A stretch of DNA of 64,000 nucleotides, from assembly GCA_002787235.1 (NCBI GenBank), contig PCWG01000042.1:412957-476956 (forward strand), given 5' to 3'. Both the position numbers and the translations under genes were made by a program. This DNA comes from Nitrospinae bacterium CG11_big_fil_rev_8_21_14_0_20_45_15 (GTDB lineage: Bacteria; Nitrospinota; Nitrospinia; Nitrospinales; VA-1). The notes under the pieces were generated by a model that was not told the origin of the DNA, searched no databases, and worked only from the letters and a program-made list of their open reading frames with translations. Positions within the stretch are counted from its first letter, which is position 1. The number at the start of each line of letters is the position of its first letter. Below are positions 1-9,160 of this stretch, piece by piece.

Positions 1-3
1 TTA

Positions 4-1746
4 TTAAATTTCATTTTCAGCCCCCTTGAATTGGACCTCATAGTATTTTCGATACAGGCCCGAGTGCGCTAAAAGATCTTTGTGAACACCGGTTTCGACA
101 ATCTGTCCTTGATCCATCACGACAATATTATCCGCATGTTTGATTGTCGAAAGTCTGTGGGCGATGACGATATTGGTGCGGTGTTCCATCAAATTGTGGA
201 GAGCTTCTTGTACCAGTTTTTCAGATTCTGAGTCGAGTGAGGAAGTGGCCTCATCCAAAACAAGAATAGGGGCATCACGCAGGATGGCTCGGGCAATAGC
301 GATTCTCTGCTTTTGTCCTCCCGAAAGTTTCACACCTCTCTCACCAATCATGGTTTCATAACCCTCATCCAATTTTTGAACGAAGCTATCTACATGAGCG
401 GCTTTTGCGGCGGCCAATATCTGGTCTGGCGAAGCATTGGGTTCTCCAAAGAGAATATTATTCCAAATCGTGTCATTGAACAAAAAAGTGTCCTGCGTCA
501 CGAGTGCCAGACAACCGCGCAAGGAGTTGATCCGAAAGTCTTTTATATTGGTTCCGTCGATCAGAATTTCTCCACTGCCGACATCAAAAAACCTAAACAG
601 CATATCGACCAGCGTGGTTTTCCCTGCACCACTCATGCCGACAACAGCAACGACTTGAGATTTGCGAATGCTGAGATTGATGTTTTTGAGAACTTCAGTA
701 GAGCGGGTCGGGTAACGAAAAGAAACATTTTTATATTCGATGCGATCATTCAAGCCTGAAAGTTCAAGAGATCCCTCCTGTACTTTTTCTTCTTCCATGT
801 CCAGAATGGCAAACACTCTTTCCGCTCCAGCGAGGGAAATTTGAAAACTTGCAAAAATTTTGAACAACAAGCGGATAGGACCATAAAGCATGAAAAGGGC
901 TACGAGAAAAGCTATGAATGTTCCCTGTGTTACGGTTCCCTTTATAACCTCTGTTCCTCCGTACCATAAAATAATGGTTGCGCTCAAAATTCCTAAAAAC
1001 TCAAGCAATGGAGAAGTGATTTCGACGTATTTAACGTTCTTCTTCATTACGGTAAGGTAGTCATTATTGAATCGATCAAATTTTTCAATTTCTCTTGGTT
1101 CCAGTCCAAAAGAACGAACTATTTTAACGCCAGAAAAAGACTCCAGTATGACCGAGTTCATGTGCCCGAGTATTTCCTGACCGCGATGACTCAATCGCTT
1201 TAATTTGCGGGCAATGTTTGAGACAGGAACCACGACCAGTGGGAAGATGACCATGGATATCAAAGCCCAGTCCCATTTCATGTAAAACAGCCAGCCGAGA
1301 AGGCCGATCAACATGATGCCATTCTGGATGACTTCTTTTAGCAGGCGGGTGACCGTGGACTGCATGACCGATGCGTCATTCATGATGCGGGAGATCAATT
1401 GTCCGACCTGATTTTTCTCAAAAAAACCAAAGGGCAGATGATGGATATGGTTGAACATCTGGCTTCGGACTTGGGAAATCAAATCCCAGGAAAGTCCAAA
1501 AATGATCAGATTTTGCGCGTAGGTCAATACAGCTTTCAAAAGATACAATAAGGCTAGGCCGATAGGTACGGCTTTGAGCATGAAATAATCTTTTTGGACA
1601 AAGATATCATCAAAGACTTTTTGGATAATAGGCACAGGGGATGTTGCGATTGCTCCAACGATAATGGAAAAAAATATCGCAAGGATCAACTTTGGTATGA
1701 AAGGGCGAACAAAACTGAGAACCCTTTTGTAAAGCTGGTAGTCCAT
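4..1746 (-). CDS. msbA: MsbA-type lipid A/lipid ABC exporter (TMD-NBD half-transporter)
   Basis: This is a 580-residue homodimeric ABC exporter that would flip lipid A-core or a similar lipid across the inner membrane. Residues 1-320 form a six-helix ABC transmembrane domain. Residues 335-570 form the ATPase: Walker A GMSGAGKT at 370-377, signature LSGGQ at 474-478, Walker B ILVLDEA at 494-500 and the switch histidine at 530. Length and domain order fit the MsbA family. The stop is doubled (two TAA codons at the window's left edge). No clear Shine-Dalgarno precedes the ATG. Other lipid or multidrug exporters of this fold cannot be excluded, so the substrate is inferred. Confidence 0.85.
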   Translation of the reverse strand: MDYQLYKRVLSFVRPFIPKLILAIFFSIIVGAIATSPVPIIQKVFDDIFVQKDYFMLKAVPIGLALLYLLKAVLTYAQNLIIFGLSWDLISQVRSQMFNHIHHLPFGFFEKNQVGQLISRIMNDASVMQSTVTRLLKEVIQNGIMLIGLLGWLFYMKWDWALISMVIFPLVVVPVSNIARKLKRLSHRGQEILGHMNSVILESFSGVKIVRSFGLEPREIEKFDRFNNDYLTVMKKNVKYVEITSPLLEFLGILSATIILWYGGTEVIKGTVTQGTFIAFLVALFMLYGPIRLLFKIFASFQISLAGAERVFAILDMEEEKVQEGSLELSGLNDRIEYKNVSFRYPTRSTEVLKNINLSIRKSQVVAVVGMSGAGKTTLVDMLFRFFDVGSGEILIDGTNIKDFRINSLRGCLALVTQDTFLFNDTIWNNILFGEPNASPDQILAAAKAAHVDSFVQKLDEGYETMIGERGVKLSGGQKQRIAIARAILRDAPILVLDEATSSLDSESEKLVQEALHNLMEHRTNIVIAHRLSTIKHADNIVVMDQGQIVETGVHKDLLAHSGLYRKYYEVQFKGAENEI

Positions 1747-1870
1747 ATTAATTGGCTATCTGTTTAGGAGACTGCGGCGACATCAAATGTTTTCCAAGTC
1801 AGAATCTAAATGATATCAAGAGTATCAGAACAAAGAATCTATCCTAATACAAATCGAATGGAATAAAATA

Positions 1871-1907
1871 AAAAAACCCGTATTTACGCAGTGAACGTAA
1901 ATACGGG
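1871..1907 (-). terminator. Intrinsic terminator of the Usp-fusion gene
   Basis: A perfect 12-bp stem (1877-1888 pairing with 1896-1907) with a 7-nt loop is followed, on the minus strand, by a run of six T (A-run at 1871-1876). It sits just after the stop of the minus-strand Usp-fusion gene and separates it from the downstream exporter gene. Confidence 0.85.
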
Positions 1908-1961
1908 GCGATGCTATTTTTTATAGGAACAAAATGCAAAGAAATGAATCTTTAAAAACAG

Positions 1962-4037
1962 TTAGGCTGAAACTTCATTTTTTGGAATAAAGTCTTCCAA
2001 GCCTGCGCCTTGAGAGATCGCCTGTTCCATCATTTTGACCGACTCTCGAATTCCTTCTTCACAGGCTTCAAGAGAAATATCCTTGATGTTGTTGTCGGCA
2101 CAATACCCCATGACTCGATTTCGGGTATTGTCTCTCATGAATCCCTTGGGAACACGCTCAAGTCTTTCCAACGCTTCTTTAGACCAATTGAAGTCCTCAG
2201 GGCTATGCTCGGAGCCATAATTCATGTAATTCTTTGCAGGAACTTCTACTTTTTGTTTGACGATCCTGTCATTCAAAAGGCTGTCTGCAAACGCTTTGGA
2301 GATAGTTTTAATGTTTTGTATTCGCGCATTCTTCTCGACACGGGCGCATGCTTTCCGTCGAATATGCCCGATAGGATAGCTTTCGAGTAACGACAAGGCA
2401 TCTTGAGTCCATTGAATTTCGACATCGTCAAAACTCGTAACGGTTGACATGCCTTCTTTTTCTTGATCGTTTGGAACAAACCCTTCTTTCCAGACTGGAG
2501 AGAGAGTCTCACCGGTGGCACCACATACAAAACACTTGATGACGTCAGATTTCATCAAAGTTCCACATTCGCCGCATTTCAAAGTAACATCATGTCCTAC
2601 AGCATCCTTACTGAATGCTACTTCCAGCTCAGGGGTCAGAGGTTCTTCAAACTTTTCAATGACCTCTTTACTCAGACGCGCTTCTTTTTCTTCTTCTGTT
2701 TCGACGATTGCCTGATCGCTCGTTGCCGCATGAGCTTTCATTATTTCATCGCTCACATCATCAAGCAGGGTTCCTTTTAAAGTCTCATCTTCTTCCTTGA
2801 TACGTTGGCCTACAGCTCGCATTGCCTGCATTGCGCCCGCGGGAAGGATGTTTTGTACAGCTTCGGTGATGACGCTGGAAGTGATCATGCTATGACCGCG
2901 TTCCAATGCATATCGCAAAATTGCCGCCGTCGCCATGGGACGAACAAAGCCGGGAATCTTTTTGAGGCGTTCTTTGCCTTCAACGGTCCACTCGATGGTT
3001 TCTTCTGCTTGCATATCAATCGGCGGCTTAAAGACTTTGCTTGAAAGCAAAACGTTACAGGGAACAAGCCGAAGCAGATTCTCTGTATTGCCTCCAATAT
3101 CCATATCGGGAGCACTGTGAACACCAATTCTGCCTAAAATCAGGAGATAAGGATTTTCTTCACGAGCGTATTGCAAAACTTTTTCAAACACTTTTCCGTC
3201 CAGCAGACGAATGGTGCATTCCATTCCTTCTTCTTCTGCAATCTTGCGAGAAATCTCGAGATGAGCCTGATAAATCTTCGCAAGCCCTTTATCGATGATG
3301 TCCTCATGCAATTTTTCTTGCTGTTCAAATTTGAAAACTTTCGACGCTTCTCGCGATAGAACGCCTGTGAGGCTGTTGAACATGGCGTAATGGAAGTAGG
3401 GGTCAAATGTGGAAATGATTTCCAGAGGTTTATTTAAATTTCTGGCGATTTCAATTCCGGTTTTCAGACCACCAAATGAATGTCCGCTACCATCTACCGC
3501 GACAACCACTTTATCGCTGGAGTAGGACTTTTCACCGTGCAAGGCAGGGATGTCTTTTATGACAAGCGTATCGGTTTCGATGCGGCGAATGACGCGTTCC
3601 GCAACCGTTCCCATTTGACTGTCTTTTATAGCACCCAGACCCAGAGCTCCCATAATGACAAGATCATAGTCTGTTTCTTTGATGTCGCGGACCAGTTCGA
3701 TCCAGTTTCGTCCTTCAAGAGATTTGCCCTCAAAAGTGACACCAGCTTCTTTGCATCGATCTTTAGGAACGTCAAGATACGAGTCAGTGATCACTTCCAT
3801 ACCTTTAGTGATCAATTGATCGTGGATGCCTCTTTGTTTTTCGAGCTCTTCTTCGTCTTGATATTCTTCGGGCAGACCACTTTCCATCTGACGAAAACGA
3901 ACGTCATGCATTTTAGCTGCATACACATGACTTGCTGTTATTTTCGTTTCATGGCCTTTGGCCAATTCCAACGCTAGATCAATACAGGTGTTGGAATAAT
4001 CTGAATTATCAACAGGAATATAAATGTGCTTGAACAT
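1962..4037 (-). CDS. Universal stress protein fusion: 2 Usp + 3 PCP_red domains + zinc ribbon
   Basis: A 691-residue multidomain protein. Residues 1-163 and about 176-333 are two UspA-type nucleotide-binding domains, each ending in a glycine-rich loop (GALGLG at 130-135; GRIGVH at 302-307). Three segments, about 349-397, 542-588 and 617-666, match the small PCP_red domain known from the C-terminus of protochlorophyllide reductase BchB: a W-x7-L-x3-P start, then a basic helix and an 'I/IS' helix. A zinc ribbon lies between the first and second copies (C488-C491 and C502-C505). A strong AAGGAGG (4048-4054) fixes the ATG. It is transcribed alone, with a consensus promoter and a terminator. Function is unknown; a stress- or redox-responsive soluble sensor or scaffold is inferred. 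Confidence 0.85.
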   Translation of the reverse strand: MFKHIYIPVDNSDYSNTCIDLALELAKGHETKITASHVYAAKMHDVRFRQMESGLPEEYQDEEELEKQRGIHDQLITKGMEVITDSYLDVPKDRCKEAGVTFEGKSLEGRNWIELVRDIKETDYDLVIMGALGLGAIKDSQMGTVAERVIRRIETDTLVIKDIPALHGEKSYSSDKVVVAVDGSGHSFGGLKTGIEIARNLNKPLEIISTFDPYFHYAMFNSLTGVLSREASKVFKFEQQEKLHEDIIDKGLAKIYQAHLEISRKIAEEEGMECTIRLLDGKVFEKVLQYAREENPYLLILGRIGVHSAPDMDIGGNTENLLRLVPCNVLLSSKVFKPPIDMQAEETIEWTVEGKERLKKIPGFVRPMATAAILRYALERGHSMITSSVITEAVQNILPAGAMQAMRAVGQRIKEEDETLKGTLLDDVSDEIMKAHAATSDQAIVETEEEKEARLSKEVIEKFEEPLTPELEVAFSKDAVGHDVTLKCGECGTLMKSDVIKCFVCGATGETLSPVWKEGFVPNDQEKEGMSTVTSFDDVEIQWTQDALSLLESYPIGHIRRKACARVEKNARIQNIKTISKAFADSLLNDRIVKQKVEVPAKNYMNYGSEHSPEDFNWSKEALERLERVPKGFMRDNTRNRVMGYCADNNIKDISLEACEEGIRESVKMMEQAISQGAGLEDFIPKNEVSA

Positions 4038-4173
4038 TGGCGTGAAACCTCCTTAAAAATCTTTTGCCGCCGGGCTATTGCGATATTAGAAAATATGAGT
4101 TTATTTGAATTTGGGGATGGGCAAAAACAATCACTCTTGTAAATATATCCCCACCACATCATGAGTGAACAAA

Positions 4174-4201
4174 ATTTTAGCAAATTAATCGTTCCTGTCA
4201 A
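4174..4201 (-). promoter_or_regulatory. Sigma70-type promoter of the Usp-fusion gene
   Basis: On the minus strand a perfect -35 TTGACA (4196-4201) is followed after 16 nt by TAAAAT (4174-4179), five of six matches to the -10 consensus. It lies about 135 nt upstream of the ATG at 4037. Confidence 0.6.
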
Positions 4202-4423
4202 CACAAAACCAAATCAGAGAGGGTATTGTATTTTTTACAGTTTATGGTTTGAGTATGAATAGTCGGAAGATTGTTTGGGAATATCAGTCAATTGACTCGT
4301 TTTGAAAATGGTGTACGACTTGAAATAGTGCTTATAGATTTAACTTTATATATTAAATACTTTAATGCAAACTAATATAATTAAATTTGTTTTAAGTAAT
4401 TTGAAAATAATTACTAAAAGCTT

Positions 4424-4452
4424 TTGTTCTCCTTTTGTATTTTTGTTAGAAT
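4424..4452 (+). promoter_or_regulatory. Candidate promoter of the aldolase-TPR operon
   Basis: TTGTTC (4424-4429) and TAGAAT (4447-4452) are separated by 17 nt. The -10 matches consensus at five of six positions, while the -35 keeps only TTG. The predicted leader is about 175 nt. The context is AT-rich, so chance matches are possible. Confidence 0.4.
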
Positions 4453-4635
4453 CTACCAGGTTTTTCCTGAGCGGGATGCATTACATTGGATTGCATACAG
4501 GCGCAGTTTATGCCAGTTGTAAGACAGTCTAATCCGTTAATTTTACTTTAAAGCCCTTTTTCAACCAGTTTCTGATCTTGGGTATTTTCCTCTATTGTCT
4601 TTCATAGAAATATTTTAAAGGAGCTTGTTGAAATA

Positions 4636-6036
4636 ATGTTGTTTGCTTATAAAGAAGATATCAACACGCATTTGAAAGGAATCGTCAACTTCAATGACAA
4701 CAAAGTCAAGGTTGAGGACTCTGTTGCTTTGAGAGATTTTGCTATCGACGATCTTGTGTACAATGCAGTTTTGAATTCTTCTAAAGAAGTTCGCGGGCTG
4801 TCGCGTTTCCTGATTCGATCGATCGCAGAGGAATTGGGAATCATCCTGGCTTCTATTCAAGGCTTGTATGAGGCACGGGGGCGGGGAGAGTGCAAAGGAT
4901 TTACTGTGCCGGCGATTAATATTCGTGGGATGTCCTATGAATTGAGTCGGGCTATTTTTAGAACTGCGGAGAAGAAAAATGCCGGTGCTTATATCTTTGA
5001 AATCGCAAAATCAGAAATTGAATACACACGCCAAATGCCGGCAGAGTTGACCGCTGTAATTCTTGCTGCGGCGATCAAGGAGGGTCATAGAGGTCCTGTG
5101 TTTATTCAGGGCGATCATTTTCAGGTGAATGCCAAAAAATATGCAGAAAATCGAGAGAAGGAAATCGGTGGTTTGAAATTGCTGATCGAGCATGCCATCA
5201 AAGCGGGTTTCTATAATATAGACATTGACACTTCTACTTTGGTTGATTTGAGTTTTGATACGGTCGTAGAGCAACAGCGAGCTAATTTCGAAGTGGGTGT
5301 AGAACTGACCCGTTACATCCGCGAATTGGAACCGGAAGGTGTTGTGATCTCGGTTGGTGGAGAAATTGGCGAAGTAGGAAAAGAAAACAGCACTCAGGAG
5401 GAATTGAGTGCCTACCTTGATAATTTCAATAAGATGCTGGCGCAAGCAATTCCGGGTGCAAAAGGGATCAGTAAGATCTCTATTCAAACGGGAACTTCTC
5501 ATGGCGGCGTTCCTTTACCGGATGGATCGATTGCGGAAGTGAATCTGGATTTCGAAACGCTTGAAACCTTGTCACAGGTTTCGCGTGATGTTTATGGGTT
5601 GGCGGGTGCGGTTCAACATGGTGCCTCGACCTTACCTCAGGATTTATTTGACAAGTTTCCTGAGTTGGAAACGGCAGAAATTCATCTCGCCACGCATTTT
5701 CAGAACCGGATTTATGAAAGTGATCATTTTCCTGAGGCGTTTCGTGAGCAAATATACTCCCATCTGAGAGAAGTTTTTGCGAATGAAAATAAAGCGGGAA
5801 TGACTGACGAACAGTTCATATATAAAACTCGAAAAAAGGGTTTTGGTGAATTTAAGAAAGAGTTTTGGGATCTTTCGCAGGAAATCAAAGACGGAATCGG
5901 TGCGGAACTGGAGGAAGATGTTGTTTTCCTTTTTGATAAGCTGAATATTGGGAATACCCGGAGACTGGTTGAAAAAACGATTTTTCCCTGTCTTGTTCCT
6001 CACACCCTTGCTTCTGAAGTAGAATCCGCCAAATGA
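4636..6036 (+). CDS. Class II fructose-bisphosphate aldolase family protein
   Basis: This 466-residue protein belongs to the zinc-dependent class II aldolase family (fructose- or tagatose-bisphosphate aldolase), which cleaves a ketose bisphosphate to dihydroxyacetone phosphate and an aldehyde. Visible motifs are QGDHFQ (zinc/catalytic Asp-His region), NIDIDTS, VGGEIGEVG and a phosphate-binding TGTSHGG, then GAVQHGAST with another likely zinc His. It is longer than the usual 300-360 residues, with about 80 extra residues before the first barrel motif and a long C-terminal tail, and so belongs to the large subtype often annotated simply as class II aldolase. AAGGAG lies 12 nt before the ATG. 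The next gene overlaps its stop (ATGA) or follows closely. Exact substrate is not determined by sequence. Confidence 0.8.
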   Translation: MLFAYKEDINTHLKGIVNFNDNKVKVEDSVALRDFAIDDLVYNAVLNSSKEVRGLSRFLIRSIAEELGIILASIQGLYEARGRGECKGFTVPAINIRGMSYELSRAIFRTAEKKNAGAYIFEIAKSEIEYTRQMPAELTAVILAAAIKEGHRGPVFIQGDHFQVNAKKYAENREKEIGGLKLLIEHAIKAGFYNIDIDTSTLVDLSFDTVVEQQRANFEVGVELTRYIRELEPEGVVISVGGEIGEVGKENSTQEELSAYLDNFNKMLAQAIPGAKGISKISIQTGTSHGGVPLPDGSIAEVNLDFETLETLSQVSRDVYGLAGAVQHGASTLPQDLFDKFPELETAEIHLATHFQNRIYESDHFPEAFREQIYSHLREVFANENKAGMTDEQFIYKTRKKGFGEFKKEFWDLSQEIKDGIGAELEEDVVFLFDKLNIGNTRRLVEKTIFPCLVPHTLASEVESAK

Positions 6037-6056
6037 GTGACAGGGGAGGGTACTCA

Positions 6057-6800
6057 ATGCGTCCTGAATCGTATGGCGTGATGGAGCCCTCGCTGACTCT
6101 ATGGTTGACCGCTGTTTTGCTTTTTTCTCTCGTGAGTTGTTCTGCGGAAGTAGAAAATCAGAGTAAGTTACCGGAAAATCCTGACGAAGTGATTTTACTC
6201 TCGATTGAAAAGCAAAAAATAGGGGCTTACGAAGAGGCGATTCAATCACTCGATGTTGTTTTTAAAAAGAACCCCCAATATTTGCCGGCCTTTTTGCAAA
6301 AAGCGAAAGTTTTAGAGGAGTGGGGGAAAAGAGAAGAAGCTCTCTCAGCCTACCAAAAGGTTTTAGAAATCGATCCGAACAATGTCCCCGCTCATATGGG
6401 CAGTGGCTCGGTTTATGGCAAGCTGAGTTTGAACGAAAAAGCCATCGAGGAATATGGGAAAGTAGCCGTTCTTAATCCGAACGATCCTGAAATTTATTTC
6501 AAGATTGCACTGGAATATTGGTACATTCAAAAGCTTCCTGAAACGGTGGCATCCTATAAAAAAGTTATCGAAATCAAGCCCGATCACCTGCAAGCCCATC
6601 TCAATCTGGCCAGTGTTTATGAAAAGATGAAAGACTGGGAAATGGCAATGGAAGAACTGGATGTTTCAATCCAACTCGCTCAGAAAAAGCAGGACAAAGA
6701 GGCGATTGCGATTGCTGAAAACAAGAAACTCTTTTTAAAGGGACGCATGAATCAGACTAAAAATGAGTTTGATCGCATCACTCAGCCTCCTTTTAACTGA
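6057..6800 (+). CDS. TPR-repeat lipoprotein
   Basis: A 247-residue exported TPR protein. From the ATG at 6057 there is a hydrophobic signal peptide ending in the lipobox LVSC (Cys28), so it should be a lipid-anchored periplasmic protein. Residues ~45-210 hold about five tetratricopeptide repeats with the usual W/G/Y/A/P spacing, a protein-protein interaction scaffold. I chose 6057 because GGGGAGG sits 7 nt upstream; an in-frame ATG at 6033 overlaps the aldolase stop, and another at 6081 would give a tighter signal peptide. It is probably co-transcribed with the aldolase gene, but the functional link is unclear. Confidence 0.75.
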   Translation: MRPESYGVMEPSLTLWLTAVLLFSLVSCSAEVENQSKLPENPDEVILLSIEKQKIGAYEEAIQSLDVVFKKNPQYLPAFLQKAKVLEEWGKREEALSAYQKVLEIDPNNVPAHMGSGSVYGKLSLNEKAIEEYGKVAVLNPNDPEIYFKIALEYWYIQKLPETVASYKKVIEIKPDHLQAHLNLASVYEKMKDWEMAMEELDVSIQLAQKKQDKEAIAIAENKKLFLKGRMNQTKNEFDRITQPPFN

Positions 6801-7016
6801 TAGAAACTATTTGTAATGTCCGCAAATTTCTTCCCTGAGATCCTCTAAACAAATAATTGTTCGTAAATGTCACAGGTTGAAAGCTTCAGGAATGGATTGT
6901 ATGCCTGATTGCTCTTGCGTTGCAGGGTCTTATTTCGGTACAGTGAGGCTTTTATCAATTTTACGAATTGGAAATGATTAACGAATTCTTCAACCTTCTT
7001 TGCACAAATTGAATCC

Positions 7017-8108
7017 ATGAAAAACGACTATCGTATTGCGCTGTTACCGGGTGATGGCATTGGCCCTGAAGTGGTTGGCGAGGCAAAAAAAATTCTGCAA
7101 GTACTGGAATCAGGCATGGGCCTGAAGCTCACTCTTGAAACGGCACCGGTTGGTGGTTCGGGTTACGAGGCGACGGGACACCCTTTGCCGGAAGATACTT
7201 TGAAGACTGCCATGAATGCGGATGCCATTCTATTGGGAGCGGTAGGCGGTCCCAAATGGGAGAAAATCGACTTTTCTCTTCGTCCCGAGCGGGCTTTACT
7301 GGGTCTTCGTTCGGAATTGAAATTATTTGCCAATCTGCGTCCTGCGAAAATTTTTTCTGCTTTGGTCGATGCTTCAACTTTAAAACGGGAAGTGGTGGAA
7401 GGTCTGGATTTGATGGTGGTGCGCGAGTTGACGGGGGGCATCTATTTTGGCAAGCCGAGAGGGATTGAAACTTTGCCCGATGGAACACGCAGAGGCGTGA
7501 ATACTTTGGTATATACTGAAGCAGAGATCGAACGCATTGTGAAGGTTGCTTTTGAAACCGCACTCAAGCGTAACAAAAAGGTCACATCTGTTGACAAGGC
7601 CAATGTTCTGGAGGCTACAGGATTGTGGCGCGAAATCGCCGAGCAAGTTGCTAAAGGGTACCCGGATGTGACATTGGAACATATTTATGTTGATAACTGC
7701 GCGATGCAGTTGGTGCGTGCACCCAAGCAGTTTGACGTGTTGGTAACGACAAATATGTTTGGCGATATTCTGAGCGATCAAGCTTCCATGCTGACGGGTT
7801 CGATTGGCATGTTGCCTTCAGCCAGCCTCGGCGGAAAGACGGCTATGTACGAGCCCATCCACGGCAGTGCTCCTGATATTGCGGGTAAAGATCTGGCCAA
7901 CCCACTCGCCACGATTCTTTCGGTCGGCATGATGTTCAAACATTCCTTTGATCGGGAAGAACCCAATCTCTGGATAGAGAATGCGGTCGAATCTGTTTTG
8001 GCACAGGGTCTCCGTACCCGTGACATCATGTCAAAAGGGATGAAAGAGGTGGGAACCGTGGAGATGGGGGATTCTGTTGCACGAGAGCTGGAGAAGTTGA
8101 TTCAATGA
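7017..8108 (+). CDS. leuB: 3-isopropylmalate dehydrogenase
   Basis: LeuB oxidatively decarboxylates 3-isopropylmalate to 2-oxoisocaproate (NAD-dependent, Mg2+) in leucine biosynthesis. The 363 residues are full length. Visible hallmarks are the N-terminal [11 protein letters not shown], the substrate region with [13 protein letters not shown], the VDKANVLE helix, and the metal/substrate motif [12 protein letters not shown] followed by [12 protein letters not shown]. It overlaps the next gene by 4 nt (ATGA), so LeuB and aspartate-semialdehyde dehydrogenase are translationally coupled, a common arrangement. No Shine-Dalgarno is obvious before the ATG. Confidence 0.95.
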   Translation: MKNDYRIALLPGDGIGPEVVGEAKKILQVLESGMGLKLTLETAPVGGSGYEATGHPLPEDTLKTAMNADAILLGAVGGPKWEKIDFSLRPERALLGLRSELKLFANLRPAKIFSALVDASTLKREVVEGLDLMVVRELTGGIYFGKPRGIETLPDGTRRGVNTLVYTEAEIERIVKVAFETALKRNKKVTSVDKANVLEATGLWREIAEQVAKGYPDVTLEHIYVDNCAMQLVRAPKQFDVLVTTNMFGDILSDQASMLTGSIGMLPSASLGGKTAMYEPIHGSAPDIAGKDLANPLATILSVGMMFKHSFDREEPNLWIENAVESVLAQGLRTRDIMSKGMKEVGTVEMGDSVARELEKLIQ

Positions 8109-9106
8109 GTGCGAAATATCATGTAGCGATTGCTGGTGCCACCGGTGCTGTGGGTCGGATGATGTTGTCTATTCTGGAAGAGCGCAATTTTCCCGTCGAT
8201 CGTTTGACCCTCCTTGCTTCTGCACGTTCGGCGGGACAATCGTTGACTTTCAAGGGACAACCGATTCAAGTACAGGAATTACGCGAAGATTCGTTTGCAG
8301 GGGTTGATATCGCTTTATTTTCTGCAGGGGCGGGTGTGAGTCTTCAGTTCGCTCCTTGTGCGGTCAAAGCAGGTGCGGTGGTGATCGACAATAGCAGTGC
8401 CTTCCGAATGGATAAAGATGTTCCGCTGGTCGTGCCAGAAGTCAATCCACATGCGATTCGACCGGGGATCATTGCGAATCCCAATTGTTCCACCATTCAG
8501 ATGGTCGTTGCACTCAAGCCGATACACGACAAGTACCGAATCAAACGGATTGTTGTTTCCACTTATCAGGCGGTGTCCGGATCGGGTCAAAAAGCCATCG
8601 CTGAACTGGAACAGCAGAGCCGGGATGTTTTGTCGGGCAAACCTGTCCAGAAAAAGGTATACCCCCATCAAATAGCCTTCAACTGTCTGCCTCATATCGA
8701 TGTGTTTCTGGACAACGGCTACACGAAAGAGGAAATGAAGATGGTCAATGAAACGCGAAAAATTTTAGAGGATGACAGCATTCTGGTATCGCCCACGGCG
8801 GTTCGCGTGTCTACTTTTCATTGCCATTCCGAGTCGGTCAATGTGGAAACTGAAGAAGCGATCTGCGCTGAGGATGTCAAGACACTTTTGAGAGGAAGTC
8901 CAGGAATCACCGTTGTGGACAATCCAAGCCAGAATCAGTATCCCATGGCGATCGATGCTGAAGGCAAAGACAATGTATTTGTCGGCAGAATTCGAGACGA
9001 TTTGTCCAATAAAAAAGCTATTAATTTTTGGGTTGTTTCCGACAATTTAAGAAAAGGTGCGGCTCTGAATGCCGTTCAGATTGCAGAGCAGTTGGGACGT
9101 TCATAA
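8105..9106 (+). CDS. asd: Aspartate-semialdehyde dehydrogenase
   Basis: Asd reduces aspartyl phosphate to aspartate semialdehyde with NADPH, the branch point to lysine/diaminopimelate, threonine and methionine. The 333-residue protein starts with the Rossmann motif [10 protein letters not shown]. The catalytic cysteine is C128 in ANPNCST. The C-terminal domain carries [12 protein letters not shown] and an ending NAVQIAEQL typical of the family. Its ATG overlaps the leuB stop. It ends convergently with the LptF gene. Confidence 0.95.
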   Translation: MSAKYHVAIAGATGAVGRMMLSILEERNFPVDRLTLLASARSAGQSLTFKGQPIQVQELREDSFAGVDIALFSAGAGVSLQFAPCAVKAGAVVIDNSSAFRMDKDVPLVVPEVNPHAIRPGIIANPNCSTIQMVVALKPIHDKYRIKRIVVSTYQAVSGSGQKAIAELEQQSRDVLSGKPVQKKVYPHQIAFNCLPHIDVFLDNGYTKEEMKMVNETRKILEDDSILVSPTAVRVSTFHCHSESVNVETEEAICAEDVKTLLRGSPGITVVDNPSQNQYPMAIDAEGKDNVFVGRIRDDLSNKKAINFWVVSDNLRKGAALNAVQIAEQLGRS

Positions 9107-9160
9107 AAAATATTTCGTTATAAGTTTTGACGCGTGGAAGTGCTAGCGCAAATATTTTTT
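9105..9160. terminator. AT-rich inverted repeat between convergent asd and lptF
   Basis: Eleven-base arms (9105-9115 and 9150-9160) are perfect complements around a 34-nt spacer, with T-runs on both strands. The left arm begins in the asd stop codon and the right arm is inside the last codons of lptF. It could act as a bidirectional terminator; the long loop makes this uncertain. Confidence 0.3.

Larger units (their letters stand above)
4038..4635. other. Divergent intergenic region between the Usp fusion and the aldolase gene
   Basis: About 600 bases without a convincing gene. The strand looks AT-rich. It holds the candidate promoters for both flanking divergent genes (listed separately) and leaders of roughly 130 nt (Usp fusion) and 175 nt (aldolase). 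A loose inverted repeat, TCACTC/GAGTGA about 25 nt apart, lies within 4122-4168 in the Usp leader. I see nothing else in it. Confidence 0.6.

Noticed and set aside
313-759. A 148-residue plus-strand ORF opposite the MsbA ATPase domain
   Set aside because: It is the antisense shadow of the MsbA-type gene; the minus-strand frame has all ABC motifs and this one has no recognisable domain.
3480-3977. A 165-residue plus-strand ORF opposite the first Usp domain
   Set aside because: Antisense to a clearly conserved domain; no ribosome site and no family.
4122-4168. TCACTC/GAGTGA inverted repeat in the Usp leader
   Set aside because: Six-base arms 25 nt apart in AT-rich DNA are likely to occur by chance; no T-run follows.
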